A program made the translations under genes and the position numbers. A stretch of DNA of 15,225 bases from Ignavibacteriales bacterium (lineage in GTDB: Bacteria; Bacteroidota; Ignavibacteria; Ignavibacteriales; Ignavibacteriaceae): contig PLNZ01000238.1 in assembly GCA_003142915.1 (NCBI GenBank), positions 1 through 15,225 on the forward strand, given 5' to 3'. Positions 1 to 7,489 of this stretch are shown one piece after another; position 1 is the first letter of the stretch, and every line of letters starts with the position of its first letter. A model generated the notes under the pieces. The model did no database searches. It saw only the letters and a program-made list of their open reading frames with translations, and was not told the origin of the DNA.

Positions 1-294
1 CAGGATGTTGAAATTTATAATGATACTTACGAAAATAAATATATTTTACCGCATCTCTCTAATTTGATCGACCCTCTTGATATTAGAACTGCATTCAGCA
101 TAAGGGATGATGTTGAAACAGCTTTAAATAAGCTGACCGATGCTCAACAGTATGTTATTTATCTTGCGTACTACGAAGGACTTACTCAAAAGGAAATTGC
201 TGTAAAATTAAATATTCCTCTTCCGACAGTTAAATCAAAGATTAAAATTGCCCTGAGCAATTTAAGAGAGAATTTAGTGAAGGGAAATTCATAA
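1..294 (+). CDS. ECF-type RNA polymerase sigma factor, C-terminal part (5' end outside window)
   Basis: The frame is open from the first base of the window to the TAA at 292-294, so the gene begins upstream and only its last 97 codons are visible. The segment beginning ALNKLTDAQQ, followed by a helix-turn-helix with LTQKEIAVKLNIPLPTVKSK, is a typical sigma region 4 (Sigma70_r4_2) that reads the -35 element. Region 2 is not in the window. The stop overlaps the start of the next gene by one base (TAATG), which suggests translational coupling with the RskA-like anti-sigma factor. That pairing is the usual arrangement for ECF sigma factors and supports the call. The in-frame TTG at 64 is unlikely to be the true start because open reading continues upstream without a stop. 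The regulon cannot be read from this sequence. Confidence 0.88.
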   Translation, partial: QDVEIYNDTYENKYILPHLSNLIDPLDIRTAFSIRDDVETALNKLTDAQQYVIYLAYYEGLTQKEIAVKLNIPLPTVKSKIKIALSNLRENLVKGNS

Positions 295-1487
295 TGGCTG
301 ACCTGAGCAATATACATGGTCAAAATGAATATTCGGAACTTCTGTATGCGTATTCAATTGGCTGTCTTGATAAAGAAGATTTATTGGAACTAAATAATTA
401 TTTTCAAACCGGGAATGAATTCCCCTGGCAGGAATTAGGTGAATATCAAAACTTGACGGCTTTGCTGCCCTCTATATTAAATATGGAAACTCCCGGTTCT
501 GAGATAAAAGATAAAGTTGCAAGGAAACTTTATAGAATAAAAAATGAAAGGCGTCCTGCAAAAACCTCTGAAAGTATTATAAGAGAACAAACTGCAGGTG
601 AAGTTAAACAAAATATTCCAGCCGGGGGGAAAGGCCTGCCTTCTGATTTTTTTGAACATTCAAGACCGTTAAGTGAAAATTTAACTTCGGGAGACGATGG
701 AGTTCTAAAGAATGATCAACTGAGACAGAACTTGCAAACAGACTCTTCTTCAAATGAAGAGAATGTTCATGATGATTTACTCATACAAGAAACTTCCGCT
801 AAAAGACCTTCAGATCATATTAATATTCCTAAAGCCGATGAGATTGATACAAAAAGTATTGAAATAAATGAAGTATCTAATACTAAGCAGGAAGCAGTAT
901 CTGTCACGGAGGGAAAAAAGTCTTATCATTTACATGGAATCTCCGAACAGGGAACAGAAAAGAAAGGTAAGGGCGGAATTATTCTTGTAATAATTCTTTT
1001 TATCATTGTCTTTTTAGGATTAATATATTTTTATCAAAGAATTTCTGTCAACGTTGGTACGTATAAGGTCGAAATAGATAAGTTGAACAAGCAAGTATCA
1101 AATCTTTCAGAACAAGTAGCGGTAAATAAAGAAGTTCAAAAAATATTACAAATGAAGGATGCCCATATTATTAATTTATATGCCTCATCATTATATAAAG
1201 AAGGATTTGGTAAAGTAATAATTAGTTTTGAGAGCAGCAGCGGATTTTTGCAACTTTCCAATATGCCGGTATTAAATATTGAAAAGTCATATCAATTGTG
1301 GATGACAACTGAAGGAAATACTAATTCCCTTGGTGTTCTCAAATCGGTTGATAATAATTACTATTTCCCGATTTCACTACCAGTGCAAAATTATAAAGGA
1401 GAAATAAGATTTATTGTTACTGAAGAATCTTCAGAGGGTTCTCAAATGCCGTCTAATAAAGTTTATCTAACCGGTACGCTTCAATAA
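294..1487 (+). CDS. Membrane-anchored anti-sigma factor, RskA-like
   Basis: This 397-residue protein has three parts. Residues about 12-86 (YSELLYAYSIGCLDKEDL) match the N-terminal sigma-binding region of RskA-type anti-sigma factors; no HxxxCxxC zinc motif is present. A hydrophilic, low-complexity linker follows (about 87-225, rich in E, S, N, K). One membrane helix lies at about 227-247 (start GGIILVIILFIIVF). A short coiled-coil-like stretch (about 255-290) then leads to a C-terminal RskA domain with YQLWMTTEGNTNSLGVL and VYLTGTL. By family knowledge it would hold the upstream sigma factor at the inner membrane with the RskA domain outside the cytoplasm, and signal-dependent proteolysis would release it. 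The one-base overlap with the sigma gene supports an operon. The cytoplasmic linker of about 140 residues is longer than I would expect for the family. The signal is unknown. Confidence 0.82.
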   Translation: MADLSNIHGQNEYSELLYAYSIGCLDKEDLLELNNYFQTGNEFPWQELGEYQNLTALLPSILNMETPGSEIKDKVARKLYRIKNERRPAKTSESIIREQTAGEVKQNIPAGGKGLPSDFFEHSRPLSENLTSGDDGVLKNDQLRQNLQTDSSSNEENVHDDLLIQETSAKRPSDHINIPKADEIDTKSIEINEVSNTKQEAVSVTEGKKSYHLHGISEQGTEKKGKGGIILVIILFIIVFLGLIYFYQRISVNVGTYKVEIDKLNKQVSNLSEQVAVNKEVQKILQMKDAHIINLYASSLYKEGFGKVIISFESSSGFLQLSNMPVLNIEKSYQLWMTTEGNTNSLGVLKSVDNNYYFPISLPVQNYKGEIRFIVTEESSEGSQMPSNKVYLTGTLQ

Positions 1488-1552
1488 ACATCACATTCCG
1501 GCAACATCTTATCACTTTGTATGCCCGAGGGAGACATGCCTGCCAGGATAAT

Positions 1553-2068
1553 TTATACTTCGCTTTTCTCATCACGCTTTATAGCGGTAAAAATAATCAC
1601 CGCTATTATAACTATGATCCAATATTTTAAGATTATATGATAGATGGAATAAATAAAAAATCCGAATTTCATTGTACCAAAGCTCATCGAATAGATGAGC
1701 CCGATTAAAATAAAAATTAAAGAAGCATACAGAATTGCTTTATCATTAGTATTATCAATATAAAGCATTAAACAGCCTATGCCAAGAATAAGAATAATCG
1801 AAGGGAATATTATTTTTGATAAACTAATTATATCAAAATTGTTTAGAATAAAGAATATAATACCAATTAAGAAAACGACGGCGCCCAGAAATACTCTAAA
1901 CTTTTTATTTCTCCCCAAAGATAAATACACGGAACTTATTCCATAAAAAATAAATGTATAAGCTAAAATTTCTTCATTGTTAACTATTAGTAATCCAATT
2001 ATTTTAAAAATGACAGCGAGTATTAGAAAGCTTAAAGTATAAGTTAATATAGGTTGAGATTTATTCAT
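1553..2068 (-). CDS. Small polytopic membrane protein of unknown function
   Basis: This 171-residue protein is almost entirely hydrophobic, with about six predicted membrane segments (roughly residues 8-29, 34-51, 57-76, 85-103, 110-127, 138-162) and a short charged C-terminus (KRDEKSEV). The pattern FPSIILILGIGCLML resembles the repeated helix pairs of LiaF/DUF5668-type membrane domains, but the resemblance is too weak to assign a family. It is transcribed towards the anti-sigma gene with a 65-base gap, so it is not in that operon. A good sigma-70-like promoter lies just upstream (2100-2128, minus strand). No clear Shine-Dalgarno sequence precedes the ATG at 2066-2068. I do not recognise a specific function. 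Confidence 0.7.
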   Translation of the reverse strand: MNKSQPILTYTLSFLILAVIFKIIGLLIVNNEEILAYTFIFYGISSVYLSLGRNKKFRVFLGAVVFLIGIIFFILNNFDIISLSKIIFPSIILILGIGCLMLYIDNTNDKAILYASLIFILIGLIYSMSFGTMKFGFFIYSIYHIILKYWIIVIIAVIIFTAIKRDEKSEV

Positions 2069-2099
2069 GAATTACAGATTTCAATTATAAATTTACAAC

Positions 2100-2128
2100 A
2101 AAATAGGAGTAATTAGTGATTATGTCAA
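2100..2128 (-). promoter_or_regulatory. Sigma-70-like promoter for the small membrane protein
   Basis: On the minus strand, TTGACA (rc of 2123-2128) is followed by a 17-base spacer and TATTTT (rc of 2100-2105, continuing TATTTTG). This is a perfect -35 hexamer with ideal spacing to a -10 matching four of six positions. It would start transcription near 2092, giving a leader of about 25 bases before the ATG at 2068. The call rests on motif and position only. Confidence 0.5.
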
Positions 2129-2256
2129 AAGTCATTATAGATATAATATTTTTTGCATTGTTAATAATCTTACAAAAGTAGATCATAATTCTTATATTTT
2201 GTTTATTGATAAGAATACTTTTGCATATTTCGCTTAAAATTTGAGAATTACGAATA

Positions 2257-3609
2257 ATGATAAGTATAAATAAGGAACCGAATATAAGTGTAGGAATTTT
2301 ATCTGAGAAAAAAATTAATTTTGAGCTGCATGGTGATTTCAAAGTAGCAGATATAAAACAGGTTTTTAGCGGCAGATTTATTGCCGAAATAGAAAATAAC
2401 AAAATAGTCTGCCGGTGGGATAATAATAAAATAGAAATTTCAGATGAAATAATTTTCGTTCCCCAGGATATTCAAAGTGAATCTTTTTTATTGGAAAATG
2501 TTAAAATAGGTGTGAATTTTCACTGGGAAAGGAAAGACAAAGAAATATTTACAGGTTCACTAAAATTAATTAAAGACAATGCTAATGTGACCGCAATAAA
2601 TAAATTGCCTATAGAAAAATATCTCTTAAGCGTTGTATCTTCTGAGATGAGTGCGAAAAGTTCGCTTCAACTTTTAAAAGCACACGCAATTATTTCAAGA
2701 AGCTGGCTGCTTGCGCAAATTGAAAAAGCAAAAGCCATAAAAAAAGAAAAAATTAAGTATGAACCTATCCGGGGTGATGTAGACGAATATATAAAATGGT
2801 ATGGGCGTGAGGATCATGAACTATACGATGTATGTGCGGACGACCATTGCCAGCGATACCAGGGAGTAACAAAAGTATTTACCGAGATAGCCCGGCAGGC
2901 AGTTAAACAAACAGCCGGAGTAGTGCTTGTCAGCGATAACAAAATTTGCGATGCACGTTATTCCAAATCGTGCGGAGGTATTACAGAATCATTTGAGAAT
3001 GTTTGGGAACCCGTTATATATAGCTATCTTTCATCTGTAGTTGATTATAAGTTTGAACCGGAAAATTATAGTTTAAACTTTATTGTTGAAGCAAATGCTC
3101 GAAAATGGATTAAAGGCAATCCACCTGCATTTTGTAATACGAGGGATAAAAAAATTCTATCTCATGTCCTTGTAGATTACGATCAGGAAACAAATGATTT
3201 TTATCGCTGGAAAGTTGAACTCAGCCAAACGGAAATATCTGCAATTATTAAAACAAAATCAGGGATAGACTTCGGCGATATAATCGATCTTATTCCATTA
3301 GAGCGTGGATTATCATCAAGAATTGTAAAGTTAAAAATAGTCGGTTCAAATAAAACATTAATTATCGGCAAAGAATTGGAAATCAGGAGAATGTTGTCCC
3401 ACAGCCATTTATATAGCTCGGCTTTTATTGTAGATAAAGAAAATATTCAGGATAATATTCCTCAAAAATTTATTTTATCGGGGGCAGGTTGGGGGCATGG
3501 TGTAGGGCTGTGTCAGATTGGCGCTGCTTTTATGGCGGCAAAAGGATACCAGTTCGATGAAATCCTTGTCCATTATTTTAATAGAACAAAATTGAAAAAA
3601 ATTTATTGA
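2257..3609 (+). CDS. SpoIID/LytB-domain protein (putative lytic transglycosylase), no signal peptide
   Basis: This 450-residue protein carries the SpoIID/LytB signatures in order: YLLSVVSSEMSAKSS with the expected catalytic acid at E130, KAHAIISRSWL (141-151), VCADDHCQRYQG with C193/H197/C198 in the place of the metal-binding cluster reported for clostridial SpoIID, SKSCGGITESFENVW (236-250), and GWGHGVGLCQIGA near the C-terminus (411-423). Characterised SpoIID cleaves peptidoglycan glycan strands that have lost their stem peptides. This protein has no N-terminal hydrophobic segment. The start cannot move upstream far enough to gain one, because an in-frame TGA lies at 2242-2244. The roughly 110-residue N-terminal region has no family I recognise. 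Only 8 bases separate it from the GT4 gene, so they are probably co-transcribed. The neighbours argue for a role in handling a glycan, not for sporulation. Confidence 0.87.
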   Translation: MISINKEPNISVGILSEKKINFELHGDFKVADIKQVFSGRFIAEIENNKIVCRWDNNKIEISDEIIFVPQDIQSESFLLENVKIGVNFHWERKDKEIFTGSLKLIKDNANVTAINKLPIEKYLLSVVSSEMSAKSSLQLLKAHAIISRSWLLAQIEKAKAIKKEKIKYEPIRGDVDEYIKWYGREDHELYDVCADDHCQRYQGVTKVFTEIARQAVKQTAGVVLVSDNKICDARYSKSCGGITESFENVWEPVIYSYLSSVVDYKFEPENYSLNFIVEANARKWIKGNPPAFCNTRDKKILSHVLVDYDQETNDFYRWKVELSQTEISAIIKTKSGIDFGDIIDLIPLERGLSSRIVKLKIVGSNKTLIIGKELEIRRMLSHSHLYSSAFIVDKENIQDNIPQKFILSGAGWGHGVGLCQIGAAFMAAKGYQFDEILVHYFNRTKLKKIY

Positions 3610-3617
3610 TTTGACCT

Positions 3618-4730
3618 ATGAAAGTCCTTTATTCGTGTCTTTCTAAAAGTTGGGGCGGAATGGAAATGTATACTCTTTCCGCAATAAAGCAGCTGCAAAA
3701 AAGACAAATCCACGTTGAATTATTATGTATTTCCGAGTCAAGAATACATATTGAAGCTAATAATATTGGTATGATCATTCATCCTGTTAAAGCATCAGGT
3801 TATTTCCACCCTTATACGATATTAAAATTGGTAAGTATAATTTACCTGGGGGAATATGATTTAATTCATACCCAGGCTTCAAAAGATCTTTGGCTGCTTG
3901 TTCCTGCATTAAAATTGTTAAGAAGTAAAATTCCACTTGTTCTTACGAAGCATGTTGGTTCAGGTATAATTAAGAAAGATAAATTTCATAAATGGATTTA
4001 CAAACGGTTGACGTTAGCGCTTGCAATAAGCCGTGTAATTAAGAAGAATTTGTTGGAAACCTGCCCTCTTGAGGAATCTAAAATTAATCTGATGCATGAC
4101 GGAATAGATATGGGAAAATTCGATCCGGATAAAGTATCGGGAAGCAACGTTAGAGAAGAATTAGGGATAGATGAAAATGACATTGTTATGGGTATGCTTG
4201 CCAGGTTTAGCCCTGGTAAGGGACATGAAGAATTCCTTGCTGCGGCAGAAAAATTAAATTTGAAACATATTAATTTGAAATACTTAGTCGTAGGCGAAGC
4301 CAGCCGGGGGGAGGATCATTATGCCGATTCGATTAAACAATTGGCAGAAGATCATAATTTATTAAATGTTATTTTTACAGGTTATAGAGTCGATACACCT
4401 CAAGTAATTGCTGCAATGGATATTTTTGTTTTTCCATCTCATAGTGAATCTTTTGGAATTGCGCTGGTTGAAGCTATGGCAATGGCAAAGCCTTCTGTCT
4501 GTTCAAATTCCGATGGAGTTTTAGATATTGCGGTGGATAACGAAACTTCATACCTTTTTGAAAATAAAAATGTTGAAGACTTAACGAAAAAGATAGAGCT
4601 GCTGATAAATTCTTCCACTACCAGAATCCAGTTTGGAAAAGCATCGAGAAAAAGGGTTGTTGAAAATTTTGATTTTGATATATTGACGGATAAAGTAATA
4701 ATAATATATAATGAGTTGTTAAAGAAATAA
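3618..4730 (+). CDS. Family 4 glycosyltransferase (GT-B fold)
   Basis: This 370-residue protein is full length for a GT4 retaining glycosyltransferase. The N-terminal acceptor-side domain starts MKVLYSCLSKSWGGMEMY, with the glycine pair (G13-G14) typical of the family. The C-terminal donor-binding domain has GMLARFSPGKGHEEFL (192-207, with R196 and K201 in phosphate-contacting positions), VIFTGYR (251-257), and the EX7E motif E277...E285 in HSESFGIALVEAMA. It would transfer a sugar from a nucleotide donor at the cytoplasmic side; donor and acceptor cannot be told from sequence. It begins 8 bases after the SpoIID-like gene, which points to one transcript, and is followed by another glycosyltransferase gene. 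No clear ribosome-binding site precedes the ATG. Confidence 0.9.
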   Translation: MKVLYSCLSKSWGGMEMYTLSAIKQLQKRQIHVELLCISESRIHIEANNIGMIIHPVKASGYFHPYTILKLVSIIYLGEYDLIHTQASKDLWLLVPALKLLRSKIPLVLTKHVGSGIIKKDKFHKWIYKRLTLALAISRVIKKNLLETCPLEESKINLMHDGIDMGKFDPDKVSGSNVREELGIDENDIVMGMLARFSPGKGHEEFLAAAEKLNLKHINLKYLVVGEASRGEDHYADSIKQLAEDHNLLNVIFTGYRVDTPQVIAAMDIFVFPSHSESFGIALVEAMAMAKPSVCSNSDGVLDIAVDNETSYLFENKNVEDLTKKIELLINSSTTRIQFGKASRKRVVENFDFDILTDKVIIIYNELLKK

Positions 4731-4826
4731 GTTTAAAAAATCATTTATCATGATAATCATATAAATTGGTATTCTCATATTTCCCCGTATACACATTATT
4801 ATTTATTTTAAATAACCTAATAAGTC

Positions 4827-6308
4827 ATGACCAATAAACTAACTGTATTTCTGCCTTTTAATGGAAATGAATTTACATTACACGTTGTAGAAGAACTAAA
4901 AAAATCACGCTTGGTTGAAAATATTTTTCTTTTGTCGCCAAAAGGATTGAAAATTAGTCCGCCTGATTGTAAGACTTTGTTTATAGATTCATTATTTTCG
5001 TTAAAAACTTTGAAGCTCATTAGCAAGAATACTAATACGGATTTAATACTTTTTATTATAAAAGAAGTATTAATAGAATTGTGTCCTAATGCTCTTGAAA
5101 GATTTATTTCAGTCATAAGAGATACAAATGCCGGAATAATATTCTCGGACTTCTATGAAACTAAATCAGGAGTAAGAGAAGCCCATCCTCTGATTGATTA
5201 TCATTTAGGCAGTTTACGCGATGATTTTGATTTTGGTACAATGCTTTTTGTACAAAGTGAAGCTCTGTCTAAATCACTGGGAAATGAAAACTATTACTAT
5301 CTTTATGCCGGATTGTATAATTCACGGCTATTAATATCAGAAAATTATTGTATAATTAGAATTCAGGAGTTTCTCTATGAAGTGTTCGAAAATGATCTGA
5401 GATATTCGGCAGAAAAACATTTTGATTATGTTGATCCAAAAAACCGGGAAGTTCAAATAGAAATGGAAGCAGCCGTTACCGGACATTTAAAACGTATAGG
5501 AGCTTATCTTACTCCCGAATTTGATTTACTTGACTCTGACGAAAGTGATTTTGAGTACGAAGCCTCTGTTATAATTCCGGTAAAGGATAGAGCAAAAACC
5601 ATAAGTGATGCGGTTGAATCGGTATTAAAACAAAAGACAAATTTTCCCTTCAATTTGATCGTTGTTGATAATCATTCTAAAGACGGTACTTCAAATATTT
5701 TAAATAATTATGCAGTGAAAAATAAGGATATAATCCATTTACTTACGGACAGCGACTATTTGGAAATCGGGGGGTGTTGGAATGAAGCAATAACTAACAA
5801 AAAATGCGGAAGGTATTGTATACAGCTTGATAGCGATGATATTTATTATAACGATAATATACTGCAAGAGGTTATTGATTTATTTCGAAAAGAAAAACTC
5901 GCAATGATTATAGGTAGTTATAAGATTACTGATTTTTATTTAAAAGATCAACCGCCGGGAATTGTTGCTCACAAAGAATGGACGCCGGAAAACGGAAGAA
6001 ATAATGCTTTGCGGATAAATGGTCTTGGCGCTCCAAGAGCTTTTTATACACCTTTGATTAGGAAAATCAAGTTTCCAAATGTCAGTTATGGAGAGGATTA
6101 TGCAGTCTGCCTTGCAATATCGAGAAATTATCAGATAGGAAGAATTTACGATCCCATTTATATTTGCAGACGATGGGATGGCAACTCTGATGTTTCATTA
6201 TCTATTGAGAAACAAAATTTATATAACGCTTATAAAGACAGATTAAGAGCTAATGAAATTCTTACCCGGCAGAGATTAAATCGCACCAAAAATAATACTA
6301 ATTTTTAA
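4827..6308 (+). CDS. Two-part protein with C-terminal family 2 glycosyltransferase domain
   Basis: This 493-residue protein has a clear GT2 (GT-A) domain in its C-terminal half: YEASVIIPVKDRAKTI (244-259), LIVVDNHSKDGTSN (277-290, D281), GGCWNEAI (315-322), the metal/nucleotide DxD-type motif LDSDDIYY (334-341), and SYGEDYAVCLAI near residue 424 with the usual catalytic-region acidic pair. The N-terminal half (1-about 235) starts TVFLPFNGNE and contains AGIIFSDFYE, a pattern reminiscent of a second, degenerate GT-A domain, but I see no complete active-site motif there. It follows the GT4 gene after a 96-base gap without an obvious terminator. It probably acts in the same glycan pathway. A standard GT2 protein is much shorter, so the N-terminal part is an added domain. 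Confidence 0.85.
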   Translation: MTNKLTVFLPFNGNEFTLHVVEELKKSRLVENIFLLSPKGLKISPPDCKTLFIDSLFSLKTLKLISKNTNTDLILFIIKEVLIELCPNALERFISVIRDTNAGIIFSDFYETKSGVREAHPLIDYHLGSLRDDFDFGTMLFVQSEALSKSLGNENYYYLYAGLYNSRLLISENYCIIRIQEFLYEVFENDLRYSAEKHFDYVDPKNREVQIEMEAAVTGHLKRIGAYLTPEFDLLDSDESDFEYEASVIIPVKDRAKTISDAVESVLKQKTNFPFNLIVVDNHSKDGTSNILNNYAVKNKDIIHLLTDSDYLEIGGCWNEAITNKKCGRYCIQLDSDDIYYNDNILQEVIDLFRKEKLAMIIGSYKITDFYLKDQPPGIVAHKEWTPENGRNNALRINGLGAPRAFYTPLIRKIKFPNVSYGEDYAVCLAISRNYQIGRIYDPIYICRRWDGNSDVSLSIEKQNLYNAYKDRLRANEILTRQRLNRTKNNTNF

Positions 6309-6343
6309 TAGTATATTAAATAATAAAATTCCTTGTCTTGAGA

Positions 6344-6356
6344 ACTCCGAAGGAGT
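6344..6356. repeat. Short hairpin ACTCC-GAA-GGAGT, candidate dispersed-repeat core
   Basis: Between the GT2 and DUF4922 genes the sequence ACTCCGAAGGAGT forms a 5-bp stem with a GAA loop, followed by an AT-rich tail (GTAATAATTTTTC). From memory, cores of this type (CTCCGAAGGAG followed by an AT-rich TTTATAG-like tail) recur in intergenic regions of Bacteroidota-related genomes. Only one copy is visible here, so the repeat identity is inference. The stem is too short to call it a terminator with confidence. Confidence 0.3.
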
Positions 6357-6436
6357 GTAATAATTTTTCTTATTTATAATAATAAATAAATTTTTAGAAG
6401 TTGAAATCATGAGTTTTTTAATAATTGCTATTAATA

Positions 6437-7489
6437 ATGCAGCCGGCTAATTCAAAACTGATAGAAATAATTCTTTTTTCGAATGAAGTAATTAATTCTT
6501 TGGAAGATAAAGATGATTTTGGTGCGGCTGCCGGGATTCTGCTTAAGCAACAACAGACAAAATGGGATAAGATTATTGAAGGATATAATTCTCTTAAGGC
6601 AGTACAAACAAAATATTTTGAATTCGATGGATTTAGGATAAATGTTCAATTTAATCCGAACAGGATAATTTCAAGTTCGGCAACTGTTGATGAGAATTCC
6701 ATTAAGAAAAGGAAATGTTTTTTGTGCATTGATAATTTATTTGAAGATCAAAAAGGGCTTATATATAGTCACGAATATATAATACTTGCTAATCCGTATC
6801 CGATCTTTCCTGAACATTTTACGGTTTCAAACGTAAATCATTTTCCACAAAGAATAAACGACATTTTCCATGTTCTGCTGTCTTTAAGCAAGAGTACGTC
6901 AAAATATTTTACAGTCTTTTATAACGGACCGAAGTGTGGAGCCTCGGCGCCGGATCATCTTCATTTTCAAGCCGGTAATAAATATTTTATGCCGATAGAT
7001 AAGGATTATCCTCAATTAAAAAAGCAATATGGTGAGATCCTTTTTGAAGAATACGGTTTTACAGTTACGGCAGTTAACGATAACCTGAGGAGATTTATTG
7101 CATTTGAAGGAGAGTCGGAAGAAGTTCTTATTTATGCCTTCAGCCTTTTTTTTGAGACATATAGTTTACTCCAAAAGTACGAAGACGAGCCGATGATGAA
7201 CATATTATCTTCATTCGAAACAGGAAAAGGATGGCGTATAATTATTTTCCTGAGAGAAAAACATCGCCCATCACACTATTATGCTGCCGGTGATAAGAAT
7301 ATTTTGCTAAGCCCGGCTGCTGTTGACCTTGGAGGTGTATGTATAACTCCGCGTGAAACTGATTTTACTAAAATAACCAAAGATCATTTGTTAGAAATAT
7401 TAAATGAAGTTAGTGTCGGGGAAGATTTTTTTAAATCATTTAAATTAATCTTAAGGGAAAATTTAAATAAATTATTCCTTGCTCATTAA
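6437..7489 (+). CDS. DUF4922 protein, GalT/Ap4A-phosphorylase-like nucleotidyl phosphorylase candidate
   Basis: I chose the ATG at 6437 (350 residues); a TTG four codons upstream (6425) is the only in-frame alternative nearby. The protein has a CFLC pair (C94/C97), NPYPIFPEHFTV, and DHLHFQAG, which gives the histidine-triad-superfamily motif H174-x-H176-x-Q178 used by GalT and Ap4A/GDP-galactose phosphorylases for nucleotidyl transfer. The C-terminal part (REKHRPSHYY ... LGGVCITPRETDF) matches the DUF4922 pattern. It would be a soluble enzyme that makes or breaks a nucleoside-diphosphate bond, probably on a sugar-1-phosphate or sugar nucleotide; the substrate is unknown. It is the last of four plus-strand genes with two glycosyltransferases and a SpoIID-like protein. 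Its last 18 bases overlap the 3' end of the convergent AI-2E-family gene. Confidence 0.8.
   Translation: MQPANSKLIEIILFSNEVINSLEDKDDFGAAAGILLKQQQTKWDKIIEGYNSLKAVQTKYFEFDGFRINVQFNPNRIISSSATVDENSIKKRKCFLCIDNLFEDQKGLIYSHEYIILANPYPIFPEHFTVSNVNHFPQRINDIFHVLLSLSKSTSKYFTVFYNGPKCGASAPDHLHFQAGNKYFMPIDKDYPQLKKQYGEILFEEYGFTVTAVNDNLRRFIAFEGESEEVLIYAFSLFFETYSLLQKYEDEPMMNILSSFETGKGWRIIIFLREKHRPSHYYAAGDKNILLSPAAVDLGGVCITPRETDFTKITKDHLLEILNEVSVGEDFFKSFKLILRENLNKLFLAH

Noticed and set aside
1488..1552. Terminator in the convergent gap after the anti-sigma gene
   Set aside because: The only inverted element (CCC-GA-GGG) is too short, and the two ATGCC copies are direct, not inverted.
1581..1606. 8-bp stem ATAGCGGT/ACCGCTAT with a 10-base loop as a bidirectional terminator for the convergent genes
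   Set aside because: It lies inside the coding end of the small membrane protein and has no T-tract on either strand.
2085..2402. Minus-strand open frame of 105 codons across the SpoIID-like gene start and the intergenic region
   Set aside because: It overlaps the well-supported SpoIID-like gene, its composition is that of antisense AT-rich DNA (runs of I, F, L, S), and it shows no motif.
4745..4756. 12-base perfect palindrome TTATCATGATAA between the two glycosyltransferase genes
   Set aside because: Short and AT-rich, with no second copy. Palindromes of this kind are expected by chance in such composition, so I do not call an operator.
6409..6450. 13-codon frame (MSFLIIAINNAAG) overlapping the DUF4922 start
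   Set aside because: It overlaps the start by 14 bases in another frame, without the ATGA-type coupling seen before the kinase. A chance frame is more likely.
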